Part shown: positions 24,106 to 32,393 of the stretch, one piece after another | How the letters are laid out: each line of letters begins with the position of its first letter | Numbering within the stretch: the first letter of the stretch is position 1 | Source: Bacteroidales bacterium | Lineage (GTDB): Bacteria; Bacteroidota; Bacteroidia; Bacteroidales; F082 | Length of the DNA stretch: 55,807 nt | Direction of reading: 5' to 3' | Assembly: GCA_016291135.1 (NCBI GenBank) | Contig: JAEFAE010000014.1 | Span: forward strand, 1 to 55,807 | Notes under the pieces: generated by a model | Told to the model about the DNA's origin: nothing | Database searches by the model: none | The model's input: the letters and a program-made list of their open reading frames with translations, nothing else | Translations under genes and position numbers: made by a program

Positions 24106-25047
24106 TTATTTGTTTGCGATCAAGTAACGCTCCACCTCGATGCCGGCCATGGCACCCGTTCCGGCAGCTACGATGGCCTGGCGGTAGATGCGGTCCTGGC
24201 AGTCGCCACAGGCAAAGATGCCTTCCACGTTGGTGGCAGTGGATTTCGGCTTGGTAATGATATAGCCCTCCTCATCCATGTCGAGGAGGCCCTTGAACGG
24301 CTCGGTGTTCGGCGTATGGCCGATGGCCTCGAAGAAGCCGTCCACATAGATGGTGCGCTCCTCCTTGGTGTCGCTGTGATAAAGCACGGCACCCTTGAGT
24401 TTCTTCATGAAGCCCTGCTGCTCGCCGAAGAGCTCCTTGGTCTGGTGTTTCCAAAGCACCTCGATGTTGGGGGTGTTGAGCACCCGGTGCTGCATGGCCT
24501 TGGAGGCACGGAGCACGTCACGGCGGACGATGAGATACACCTTGTTGCAGAGCTTGGCGAGGTAGGTGGCATCCTCACAGGCGGTGTCGCCGCCGCCCAC
24601 CACGGCCACGTCTTTTCCCTTGTAGAAGAAGCCGTCACAGGTGGCACAAGCCGACACGCCGCCGCCCTTGAATTCTTCCTCGGTGGGAAGTCCAAGGTAG
24701 CGCGCCGAGGCGCCCGTGGAGACGATGATGCTGTCGGCGAGGAGCTCGCCGTCGTATTCGGTGGTCACCTTGAAGGGACGTTGCGAGGCGTCGATGGAGA
24801 GGACCTCGCCCTCACGGATCTCGGCGCCGAAGCGCAAGGCCTGCTGACGGATGTCCTCCATCATATCAGGACCGTTGATACCCTTGGGATAGCCCGGGAA
24901 GTTTTCGATTTCGGTGGTTTGAGTCAACTGTCCGCCGGGTTGCATCCCCTCGTAGACGACGGTCTTGATGTCAGCGCGACAGGTATAGATGGCCGCGGTG
25001 TAGCCAGCCGGGCCGGAGCCGATGATAAGGCACTCGATATGTTCCAT
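24106..25047 (-). CDS. trxB: thioredoxin-disulfide reductase
   Basis: A 313-residue flavoprotein that uses NADPH to reduce thioredoxin. FAD-binding GSGPAGYTAAIY (10-21), the redox motif CATC (Cys134, Cys137) followed by DG, NADP-binding VVGGGDTACEDA and the C-terminal FACGDCQDRIYRQ FAD contact are all present. Length is normal. Promoter at 25098-25105, divergent from the tRNA-Pro gene. Confidence 0.96.
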   Translation of the reverse strand: MEHIECLIIGSGPAGYTAAIYTCRADIKTVVYEGMQPGGQLTQTTEIENFPGYPKGINGPDMMEDIRQQALRFGAEIREGEVLSIDASQRPFKVTTEYDGELLADSIIVSTGASARYLGLPTEEEFKGGGVSACATCDGFFYKGKDVAVVGGGDTACEDATYLAKLCNKVYLIVRRDVLRASKAMQHRVLNTPNIEVLWKHQTKELFGEQQGFMKKLKGAVLYHSDTKEERTIYVDGFFEAIGHTPNTEPFKGLLDMDEEGYIITKPKSTATNVEGIFACGDCQDRIYRQAIVAAGTGAMAGIEVERYLIANK

Positions 25048-25097
25048 TTCGATAGAATTTTAGCAGTTAGCGATCGGAGAAATAATCTTTTAGCGGA

Positions 25098-25105
25098 CAA
25101 AGATA
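25098..25105 (-). promoter_or_regulatory. -7 box (TATCTTTG) for trxB
   Basis: The minus strand reads TATCTTTG 50 bp upstream of the trxB start codon. Confidence 0.55.
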
Positions 25106-25147
25106 ACTTTTTTTCAAGAAAAATGATCACAATTCAAAAAACCTTTT

Positions 25148-25155
25148 TATCTTTG
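25148..25155 (+). promoter_or_regulatory. -7 box (TATCTTTG) for tRNA-Pro
   Basis: TATCTTTGC lies 16 bp upstream of the mature tRNA 5' end. Confidence 0.65.
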
Positions 25156-25171
25156 CAGCCGCAAATCCAAT

Positions 25172-25245
25172 CGGGGTGTGGTGCAGTTGGCTAGCATTCT
25201 TGCATGGGGTGCAAGCGGTCGCCCGTTCGAGTCGGGCCACTCCGA
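25172..25245 (+). tRNA. tRNA-Pro (anticodon GGG)
   Basis: The acceptor stem CGGGGTG pairs with CACTCCG (one G-T wobble), discriminator A at 25245. The anticodon stem CTTGC/GCAAG encloses the loop ATGGGGT, giving anticodon GGG. The T arm is perfect (GCCCG-TTCGAGT-CGGGC). A CGG follows, so the CCA end is not encoded. It has its own promoter and a strong terminator, so it is a single-gene unit. Confidence 0.93.
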
Positions 25246-25251
25246 CGGTTC

Positions 25252-25284
25252 AAGGACATCAAAGCAATTTGATGTCCTTTTTTG
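25252..25284 (+). terminator. intrinsic terminator of tRNA-Pro
   Basis: A 12-bp perfect stem AAGGACATCAAA / TTTGATGTCCTT closed by a GCAA (GNRA) tetraloop and followed by a T-run. Confidence 0.93.
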
Positions 25285-25314
25285 TTGAAAACCAGTGGTT
25301 TAAACCAAGAATCC

Positions 25315-27219
25315 GTGTTCGATAACCTGCAGAGACAGTCCGAGCTACTCCGTATGGAGTATGAATTCGAGAAGGCGACCTACCTCGAAGCGGTGCAGCG
25401 TGCGCCCATGAACGGCGACGTGGCCGAAGGCGACTGCTGGTACCCGATCCGGCTGGGCAACACCTCCTACAACATCGCCAACCAGCTGGTCATCGACGTG
25501 TTCTACGACGGGGCGAAGCCCGAAGCGTCGGGCAGCGACTTCGAGCCGGGAAAGATCGTTAACTTTTTCAGCTTCGAGAACGGAAAGATGCGGGTGCTCA
25601 ACTACAACTGCGTAGTAAGTCGTATCCAGGAATTCCACATGGAAGTGGCCGTCAGCGCACCAGCCCTCATGGCCTTGCAGCACCTGACCTCCCGAACCAA
25701 GATCGGGGTGTTGCTGGGCATCGACGACTACTCCTATCAGGTGATGCAGCACAGCCTCCGCCAAGTGAAAGGCCGCAACGACGAAGGTTTCGTCGCGCTG
25801 CGGAGCGTACTCCTTGGCGAACAGCAGCCCTCCTTCCGCGACCTGCACTATGCCCCCATGCCTTGGCTCAACGCCAGCCAAAACGCCGCCGTCGGCAAGG
25901 TCCTCAACGCCCGCGAGACGGCCATCGTACACGGCCCGCCCGGCACGGGCAAGACCACCACCCTGGTGGAGGCCATCAGCGAGACCCTGAAACGCGAGAC
26001 CCAGGTGCTGGTATGCGCCCCGAGCAACGCCGCCGTAGACTGGATCAGCGAGCAACTCTATAGGCGGGGCATCTCCGTATTGCGTATTGGCAACCCCTTG
26101 CGCATCAACGACGTGATGATGCAATGCTCTTACGAGTACCGCTACGCCAACCACCCCGACTATCTGGAGCTGTTCGGTGTGCGTAACACCATCAGGGAGA
26201 TGAAGAGCCGTCCCCGGCTGGGCGACAAGGAGCATAACCAGATTCGCAAGCTTCAACACCGCGAGATGGAGCTGGAAGTGAAGATCCGGGAAGAACTGTT
26301 TGCCACCTCGGGCGTCATCGCCTGTACCTTGATAGGAAGCGCCAACCGACTCCTGGAACGCCGCCGTTTCGGCACGGTGTTCATCGACGAGGCCGCCCAG
26401 GCCCTCGAAGCCGCCTGCTGGACGGCCATCCTGAAGGCCGACCGCGTGATCTTCGCCGGCGACCACCAGCAGCTGCCCCCCACCATCAAATGCATCGAAG
26501 CCGCCCGCGAAGGGCTGGACAAGACCCTGATGCAGAAAGTGGTCAAAAGCAAGCCTTCGTGCGTCACCCTGCTGGACGTGCAATACCGCATGAACCGCGA
26601 CATCATGGACTTCTCGTCAAGGCATTTCTACCATGGCAAGCTGAAGGCCGATCCTACCGTGGCAGACCGGCTGGTCTCCCCCATCGACACGGCCCTGATG
26701 TGGCTCGACACTTCGCAATGCGACTTCGGGGAACAACAAAGCCGGAGCCTCAGCCGGAGCAACCAAGAGGAAGCCAAGCTCGTGATGAAGACCCTAATGG
26801 ACTACGTGAAGCTCATCGGCATGGAACACCTGCTGCGCGAACAGACCGACTTCGGCATCATCTCACCCTATAAAGCCCAAGTACGGCTTCTAAGGAAATA
26901 CCTGAAAAACAACAAGATGCTAAAGCCATTACGGCATCAGATCACCGTCAACACGGTGGATGGCTTCCAAGGGCAGGAACGCGACGTGATCCTCATCAGC
27001 ATGGTGCGTGACAACGCCAGCGGCCAGATCGGCTTCCTCAACGACCTGCGACGCATGAACGTGGCCATCACCCGGGCACGCATGAAGCTCATCCTCTTCG
27101 GCAACGCCGAGACCCTCAGCAAGACCAAGTTCTACGAAAGACTGGTGGAATACGTGCAAGAGCGGGGGGATTTCGTTCAGGTCCAAGGGCTCCCCACGGA
27201 AGAAGCGGCAGCCCATTAA
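25315..27219 (+). CDS. superfamily 1 DNA/RNA helicase (IGHMBP2/Upf1-like)
   Basis: About 634 residues. The N-terminal part (about 1-180) is the OB-like region typical of the group (WYPIRLGNTSYNIANQLVIDV). Helicase motifs follow: I GPPGTGKTTT, Ia VLVCAPSNAAVD, II FIDEAAQALE, III FAGDHQQLPPT, IV-like DVQYRMNRDIMDFSS, V VNTVDGFQGQERDVI and VI NVAITRARMKL. This set fits the Upf1-like SF1B branch. The start is uncertain: a TTG at 25282 is in frame but lies inside the T-run of the tRNA terminator, so GTG 25315 is chosen; ATG 25354 is also possible. No clear ribosome binding site or promoter is seen. The 3' end overlaps menA by 4 bp (convergent). Confidence 0.9.
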   Translation: MFDNLQRQSELLRMEYEFEKATYLEAVQRAPMNGDVAEGDCWYPIRLGNTSYNIANQLVIDVFYDGAKPEASGSDFEPGKIVNFFSFENGKMRVLNYNCVVSRIQEFHMEVAVSAPALMALQHLTSRTKIGVLLGIDDYSYQVMQHSLRQVKGRNDEGFVALRSVLLGEQQPSFRDLHYAPMPWLNASQNAAVGKVLNARETAIVHGPPGTGKTTTLVEAISETLKRETQVLVCAPSNAAVDWISEQLYRRGISVLRIGNPLRINDVMMQCSYEYRYANHPDYLELFGVRNTIREMKSRPRLGDKEHNQIRKLQHREMELEVKIREELFATSGVIACTLIGSANRLLERRRFGTVFIDEAAQALEAACWTAILKADRVIFAGDHQQLPPTIKCIEAAREGLDKTLMQKVVKSKPSCVTLLDVQYRMNRDIMDFSSRHFYHGKLKADPTVADRLVSPIDTALMWLDTSQCDFGEQQSRSLSRSNQEEAKLVMKTLMDYVKLIGMEHLLREQTDFGIISPYKAQVRLLRKYLKNNKMLKPLRHQITVNTVDGFQGQERDVILISMVRDNASGQIGFLNDLRRMNVAITRARMKLILFGNAETLSKTKFYERLVEYVQERGDFVQVQGLPTEEAAAH

Positions 27220-28139
27220 AACGAGAGATACAACACGCCGAAGGCCAGCGTCAGGAGAAAGGTGTGCAGCACCTGCTTGGGGAGCAGACGGTCGGGAACG
27301 CCGGTAAAAAGGGTGCGTTTGACGGTGACGAGGTCGATCAAAAACAAGGGAAGCAGCAGCCAGAAGGCGTAGACACACCAAGCGGAGCGCTTCAGGACCA
27401 AAAACACGGTCAGGCAGAGAAAAGGCAAGACAAGCAAGAGGACGTGATAAGCGAAGGCTTTCCTCAACCCAAGACGCACCACCAAGGTGTTCTTGCCCTG
27501 GGCCTTGTCGTTCTCATAGTCGCGCATATTGTTGATGTTCAGTACGGCATTGGAGCAACAACCCATCGCCGTGGCGGGCAACAAGACCGCAGGGTCGAAA
27601 CCGATGGCGGTCAGGTAATAGGTGCCTGCCACCGCCACCCAACCGAAGAAGAGGAAACAGAACAGGTCGCCCAGACCCCGGTAGCCGTAAGGACGATGGC
27701 CAAGGGTGTACAAGAGGGCGGCAGCGATGGCGGCGACACCCACGAGGGCAAACACCAACACCTTGTGCCAAGCGCCTTGCAGCAACACCACCGAGAGCAA
27801 CAGCAACAGCCCTGAACCGAGACACATCAACACCGTCAAGAAGATGCCGATACGCATCTGACTTTCGGTCAGCGCACCGCTTTGCAGGACCCGCTGGGGG
27901 CCGGTGCGGTGCGCGTTGTCCACCCCTTTCTTGAAGTCGCCATAGTCGTTGGCGAGATTGGAGAGGATCTGAAGCAACACGGCCGTCAACGCACAGAAGG
28001 CCAAGGTCCAACAGCTGGCATCCGGCCGCTCGGCAATCGCCAAGAGGCCGCCCATCAGGATCCCCGAAAGGGAGAGCAGCACCGTCCGGGGACGGGCGGC
28101 GTGAAGCCATGCGGTCAGGTAATCACGAAATCGACCCAT
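27216..28139 (-). CDS. menA: 1,4-dihydroxy-2-naphthoate polyprenyltransferase
   Basis: A 307-residue integral membrane prenyltransferase of the UbiA superfamily. The Asp-rich Mg-prenyl diphosphate site NLANDYGDFKKGVD (61-74) followed by RTGPQRVLQSGALT is characteristic of MenA, and the second Asp-rich region NNMRDYENDKAQGKNTLVVRLG is also present. About eight hydrophobic helices are visible. It makes demethylmenaquinone, the precursor of the respiratory quinone. It lies 49 bp downstream of the DEAD-box helicase gene on the same strand; the gap carries a GCGAGCG direct repeat. Confidence 0.94.
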   Translation of the reverse strand: MGRFRDYLTAWLHAARPRTVLLSLSGILMGGLLAIAERPDASCWTLAFCALTAVLLQILSNLANDYGDFKKGVDNAHRTGPQRVLQSGALTESQMRIGIFLTVLMCLGSGLLLLLSVVLLQGAWHKVLVFALVGVAAIAAALLYTLGHRPYGYRGLGDLFCFLFFGWVAVAGTYYLTAIGFDPAVLLPATAMGCCSNAVLNINNMRDYENDKAQGKNTLVVRLGLRKAFAYHVLLLVLPFLCLTVFLVLKRSAWCVYAFWLLLPLFLIDLVTVKRTLFTGVPDRLLPKQVLHTFLLTLAFGVLYLSF

Positions 28140-28188
28140 ATCCTGTCAGGTAGTTGGTTCCGCGCTCGCTTCGCTCGCGCGAAACCAT

Positions 28189-30390
28189 TTATTTGCGACG
28201 TCCGCCCCGGCGTTTCGGGGCGTAATACGAAGGCTCCTCGTTGCGGGCGGCGCCCCGACGGCCACGGCCAGATTCCTTGGCAGCGGCGCCACGCGACGAA
28301 GCACCCCGTGACGAGGTTCCCCTCGTGGCACGGGAACGCGGTTCGACGTCATAGTCGCTGGAATGAAAGCCCTTGCCGACGCTGCCACTGCCCTTGCCGG
28401 ACGCCTTCTTCGAAGCCGAAGCCTTCTCTTTCCTGGTGCCGGTTGCCTTCTCCTTTTTGGCACCAAAGCCCCGTTCCTCGTTGCGTTTCTTGCGGGACGG
28501 ACGGGCGTCCTCCTCGTCGAAGAACACCTCGATGTCTTCCAGCTTGTCGCGCCAATCGGGATCGAGCCACTCGTGGCCGTCGCGGGAACGCTCTACCTTA
28601 TAATAGGTCTTGTCGTCATCGAAATCCTTCGCTTTCCGTTTCGACTTCTTCTCGAAAGGCTCCATCGCATCGAAGGCGTCGCGACGGGCTTCCTCCACGT
28701 GTTCGGCGCGCTCTTTCCGCTCGCTCCGGTCTTTTTTCTCTTCAGCGGCCTTCTTCTCACGCTTGGGCTGCTCCTTGGCGACCTCCACCACGATGCCCTT
28801 GGGGTTCTTGCGCGGATCGGAGAAGCATTCCAGGATCAAAGGCACAAAACGCTCCTCGACATCGACGTAGGAAAAGTCGTTGAACAGGTCGATGCGGCCG
28901 ATCGGGATGTTCTTGGAACAGGTCACGTCGTTGATCTTGCCGATGATCTTCTGCGGCAGGATGTGGTCGTTCTTTCCCGCACCGAAATAGAGCCGCTTCA
29001 TGGTCTGGTCCATGCGTTCGCGTTCCTTCTTGCGTTCCTTCCGGTCTTTGCCGGCATCTTTCTCGTCCACGTTGAGGTCCATGGCGTCCTTGTAGTAGTC
29101 GAGGAAACGGTTGAAGTTGAGGGCCACCATACGGGTGATCAGCTCCTCGCGCGACATCCATTCCAATTTCTTGAAGATGACCGGCAGGTAATCGTCGATG
29201 TCCTCGCGGTTGATGTCGACGTGCTCAATGCGGTCGATGTGGTTGAACAGCTGCTTCTCGCAGACTTCCTTGCCCGTGGGGATCATGGCGCGTTCGATGG
29301 GACGGCCTACGATCTTCTCGATCTGCTTGATCTTGTGCTTCTCACGCAAGTGCACCAGGCTGATGCAGATGCCCCGCTTGTCGGCACGTCCGGTACGACC
29401 GCTGCGGTGCACATAGGTCTCGATGTCGTCGGGCAGGTTGTAGTTGATGATGTGGGTCAGCTCCTTGACGTCGATGCCACGGGCGGCGACGTCGGTGGCC
29501 ACCAGCAGCTGCAGCGAGCGCTTGCGGAAGTGGTCCATCACGTTGTCGCGCATGGCCTGCGAGAGGTCGCCATGGAGGGCGGCGGCGTTGTAGCCGTCCT
29601 GGATGAGGCTGTCGGCGATCTCCTGGGTCTCGAGCTTGGTGCGGCAGAAGATGATGCCGTAGATCGAGGGCGTGTAGTCGATGATGCGCTTCAGCACCGC
29701 ATAACGGTCCTTGGCGGCCATCATGTAATAGCGGTGGTCCACATTGACGGTACCCGAGTTGCGTTCGCCCACGGCCACCTTCACGGGATCGGTCATGTAT
29801 TTGTTGAGGATGGCCTCCACCTCCTTGGGCATGGTAGCTGAAAAGAGCATGGTGTTGCGCTCCGCAGGCATGTACTCGAGGATGTCGTCCACCTCTTCCT
29901 GGAAGCCCATGTTGAGCATCTCGTCGGCCTCGTCGAGGATCATCGTCTTGACGTTGGTGAAATCGACACGGTTGCGGCGGATCATGTCGCGCAGACGGCC
30001 CGGGGTGGCCACGATGATCTGGGGCTTCTTGGCGAGGTCCTTGAACTGCAGTTCGATGCTGGCGCCGCCATATACGGGCACAATGAGGACTTCGGGCAGG
30101 TACTTCGCATAGTTGCGGAGGTCCTTGGTGATCTGCATGCAGAGCTCACGTGTAGGACAAAGGATCAGCGCCTGGATGCAGCGCTGTGAGGGGTCAATCT
30201 TCTGGAGCAGGGGCAGGCCGAAAGCGGCGGTCTTGCCCGTGCCCGTCTGGGCGAGACCGACAAAGTCGGTGTCGCGCTCCAACAGCACAGGAATCGTCTG
30301 TTCCTGTATCGGCATGGGATTCTCGAACCCCAGCTCCCCTATCGCCTTCAACAGAGCGGAGTCCAATCCAAAATCGGTAAATTGTGACAT
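28189..30390 (-). CDS. DEAD-box RNA helicase (DeaD/CsdA type) with long basic tail
   Basis: A 733-residue helicase. Q motif FENPMPIQEQTIP (22-34), Walker A AQTGTGKT (47-54), PTRELCMQ, TPGRLRD, DEAD (153-156), SAT (184-186), then the second RecA domain with ARGIDVKELTHIINYNLPDD and HRSGRTGRADKRG. A DbpA-like RNA-binding fold follows at about 470-545 (FGAGKNDHILPQKIIGKIND ... IGRIDLFNDFSYVDVEE), then a ~190-residue low-complexity tail rich in Lys, Glu, Arg and Ser ending APKRRGGRRK. It probably unwinds rRNA during ribosome assembly and cold adaptation. Divergent from the serine hydrolase gene. Confidence 0.94.
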   Translation of the reverse strand: MSQFTDFGLDSALLKAIGELGFENPMPIQEQTIPVLLERDTDFVGLAQTGTGKTAAFGLPLLQKIDPSQRCIQALILCPTRELCMQITKDLRNYAKYLPEVLIVPVYGGASIELQFKDLAKKPQIIVATPGRLRDMIRRNRVDFTNVKTMILDEADEMLNMGFQEEVDDILEYMPAERNTMLFSATMPKEVEAILNKYMTDPVKVAVGERNSGTVNVDHRYYMMAAKDRYAVLKRIIDYTPSIYGIIFCRTKLETQEIADSLIQDGYNAAALHGDLSQAMRDNVMDHFRKRSLQLLVATDVAARGIDVKELTHIINYNLPDDIETYVHRSGRTGRADKRGICISLVHLREKHKIKQIEKIVGRPIERAMIPTGKEVCEKQLFNHIDRIEHVDINREDIDDYLPVIFKKLEWMSREELITRMVALNFNRFLDYYKDAMDLNVDEKDAGKDRKERKKERERMDQTMKRLYFGAGKNDHILPQKIIGKINDVTCSKNIPIGRIDLFNDFSYVDVEERFVPLILECFSDPRKNPKGIVVEVAKEQPKREKKAAEEKKDRSERKERAEHVEEARRDAFDAMEPFEKKSKRKAKDFDDDKTYYKVERSRDGHEWLDPDWRDKLEDIEVFFDEEDARPSRKKRNEERGFGAKKEKATGTRKEKASASKKASGKGSGSVGKGFHSSDYDVEPRSRATRGTSSRGASSRGAAAKESGRGRRGAARNEEPSYYAPKRRGGRRK

Positions 30391-30418
30391 GAAATCGTAT
30401 TGATGATTAAAAGTGCGG

Positions 30419-30426
30419 CAAAAATA
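30419..30426 (-). promoter_or_regulatory. -7 box (TATTTTTG) for the DEAD-box gene
   Basis: The minus strand reads TATTTTTGC 28 bp upstream of the start codon. It lies 13 bp from the divergent + strand box. Confidence 0.55.
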
Positions 30427-30439
30427 CGGAAAAAATTTC

Positions 30440-30447
30440 TAATTTTG
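30440..30447 (+). promoter_or_regulatory. -7 box (TAATTTTG) for the serine hydrolase gene
   Basis: TAATTTTGC lies 14 bp upstream of ATG 30462. Confidence 0.55.
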
Positions 30448-30461
30448 CCTGATTTTCAATC

Positions 30462-31679
30462 ATGAAGTTCATTTTTCGTCTCATCGTACTCCTCGGCATT
30501 GTCTTCTTTGCCTTACCACCTGCCTCGTGCCGGAGGGAGCCCGCCCATTACCGTGGGGAGGCGTTGCCGGTGGACAGCCTCTTCGTCGACCTGGGAAAGG
30601 CCGACCGGGATCGCCGCGCCGCCATGGCCGAAGCCGCCTTCACCACCATGCATCGGACCCTGGGTCTGAACGGCGCGGTGCTGTATGCCGAGGGCGGGCA
30701 GGTGCTCTACGAGCAGGCCTTCGGATGGCGCGATCTGAAACGCCGACAAATCCCCCTGCACACCAGCGACACCTTCCAGCTGGCCTCGGTATCGAAGATG
30801 TTCACCGCCGAAGCCATCATGCTGCTGCACGCCCAAGGCAAGCTGTCGTACGACGACGACCTCCAACGGTACCTGCCCGAGTTCCCCTATCGGGGCATCA
30901 CCCTCCGCCACCTGCTCAACCACCGCTCAGGTCTTTCGCGGTATGAGTCGCTGGCCGACGAGCATTGGCCCGACCGAGGTGTCCCGCTCCACAACGACGA
31001 CATGGTCCAGCTGTTTCAGAAACACCGTCCGGACCCTTACTTCGAGCCGGATGCCGACTTCCACTACAACAACGTGAACTACGCCTTGCTGGCCAACGTG
31101 GTCGAGCGCGTCAGCGGCCAGCATTTCGAAGACTTCATGAAAGAAAACGTGTTTGAGCCTTTGGGAATGCACCATTCTTACATCTATTCGCTCCGGGGCG
31201 TGGGCCGGTTGGGGCTGTATACGGACACCGGAGTCCAAGGCTACGACCTGTATCGTTCGGGACCGCAGCGGGTACAGGAAGACTATCTGAACGGGGTGGT
31301 CGGCGACAAGGTGATGTATTCCACCGTCGAGGACCTCTATCGGTTCAGCGTCGCCCTGGAGACGCACCAGCTCCTCCCCGACAGCATCCAGCGCGAGGCG
31401 TTCCTGCCCGGTTCCGAAACCTGGAAGCATGGCGACAACTATGGATTCGGTTGGCGCATGAGCCAACGTCATCCTGGCATCGTATATCATTTTGGATGGT
31501 GGAAAGGATACCGGTCCTTCTTCATCATCGACCGCCCGCACGAACGGGTGCTCATCATCCTCACCAATACCAGCAGCAGCGCCCCCGGCGACCCCGCCTG
31601 GGACTTCATCTCAGACACCACGCTACAGTTGCCTGCCGCCTGTGCCCTGCCGACCCGTCCGTCAGTCTTTGACCATTAA
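30462..31679 (+). CDS. beta-lactamase-family serine hydrolase lipoprotein
   Basis: A 405-residue lipoprotein (MKFIFRLIVLLGIVFFALPP then ASC, Cys23). The fold is class C beta-lactamase/DD-peptidase-like: SxxK as SVSK (Ser109, Lys112), the Tyr motif YNN (202-204) in DFHYNNVNYALLANV, LLNHRSGL (151-158) and a late HFGWWKG standing where the KTG/HxG box lies. This family includes D-aminopeptidases, esterases and cell-wall peptidases; the substrate is not evident and it should not be read as antibiotic resistance. The 3' end overlaps the convergent response regulator gene by 18 bp. Confidence 0.85.
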   Translation: MKFIFRLIVLLGIVFFALPPASCRREPAHYRGEALPVDSLFVDLGKADRDRRAAMAEAAFTTMHRTLGLNGAVLYAEGGQVLYEQAFGWRDLKRRQIPLHTSDTFQLASVSKMFTAEAIMLLHAQGKLSYDDDLQRYLPEFPYRGITLRHLLNHRSGLSRYESLADEHWPDRGVPLHNDDMVQLFQKHRPDPYFEPDADFHYNNVNYALLANVVERVSGQHFEDFMKENVFEPLGMHHSYIYSLRGVGRLGLYTDTGVQGYDLYRSGPQRVQEDYLNGVVGDKVMYSTVEDLYRFSVALETHQLLPDSIQREAFLPGSETWKHGDNYGFGWRMSQRHPGIVYHFGWWKGYRSFFIIDRPHERVLIILTNTSSSAPGDPAWDFISDTTLQLPAACALPTRPSVFDH

Positions 31680-32354
31680 CTTGAAACCCACCCCGTGGAC
31701 ATTGACCAGATCCACGTTCGGATCGTCTTTGAAATACTTGCGGAGCTTGGTGATATAGACATCCATCGAGCGCGCATTGAAATAGGTGTCTTCGCACCAG
31801 ACCTTGCGCAAGGCATCGCTCCGCTCGAGGGTCTCGTTCATGTTCTCGCAAAGGAGCAAGAGCAGGTCGGCCTCCTTGGAGGTCAGCTTCCGGCTCTCTT
31901 CCCCTTTGATGAGGAGGTGACGCGGGGCATCGAAGGTGAAACTCCCCAGCTTGAAAGTGGTGGGGGCAGGTGCATCCTGCGAAGAGCGGTTGAAGACGGC
32001 GTGGATGCGCATCAGCAACTCGTCCATGCTGAACGGCTTGGTAATGTAGTCGTCCGCTCCCAGCGAAAAGCCTTCCAGGATATCCTTTTGGGAGGTTTTT
32101 GCCGTCAGAAAGATGATCGGAATCCGCTTGTTGATTTTTTTTACTTCCTTCGACAAGGTGAATCCGTCCATTACAGGCATCATCAAATCAAAAATGCAAA
32201 AATTAAAATCGCCCTTCTCCTTGAAAGTGTTCAGGGCTTCCTCACCGTTGGCGCACAAGGTAACGGCGATGTCTTTCGCTTCAAGATACTTCTTGAGGAT
32301 GACTCCCAAATTCTTGTCGTCTTCAGCCAACAGGGTATTGATCTTTTGTGCCAT
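31662..32354 (-). CDS. rprY: OmpR-family response regulator (RprY-like)
   Basis: A 230-residue regulator. Receiver: Asp12/Asp13, phosphoacceptor Asp56 (CIFDLMMP), a Thr in FLTAKTS and a Lys in YITKPFSMDEL. The C-terminal winged helix is OmpR/PhoB type (LTSKEADLLLLLCENMNE ... SMDVYITKLRKYFKDD ... VHGVGFKL). It is encoded 39 bp after the histidine kinase gene and they form an operon. The pair resembles RprX/RprY of Bacteroides by sequence style and order; the name is tentative. Confidence 0.88.
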   Translation of the reverse strand: MAQKINTLLAEDDKNLGVILKKYLEAKDIAVTLCANGEEALNTFKEKGDFNFCIFDLMMPVMDGFTLSKEVKKINKRIPIIFLTAKTSQKDILEGFSLGADDYITKPFSMDELLMRIHAVFNRSSQDAPAPTTFKLGSFTFDAPRHLLIKGEESRKLTSKEADLLLLLCENMNETLERSDALRKVWCEDTYFNARSMDVYITKLRKYFKDDPNVDLVNVHGVGFKLMVKD

Positions 32355-32393
32355 TATTAAATCGATTTAAAAAACAGTGTTCTCAAAAAAACA

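Noticed and set aside
28148..28185. GCGAGCG-type direct repeat between menA and the DEAD-box gene
   Set aside because: Short low-complexity GC repeat with no T-run or extended palindrome. Not convincing as a terminator or mobile element.
30462..31679. serine hydrolase considered as an antibiotic-resistance beta-lactamase
   Set aside because: The SxxK and Tyr motifs fit the wider class C-like hydrolase family, which is mostly peptidases and esterases. Nothing points to beta-lactam hydrolysis.
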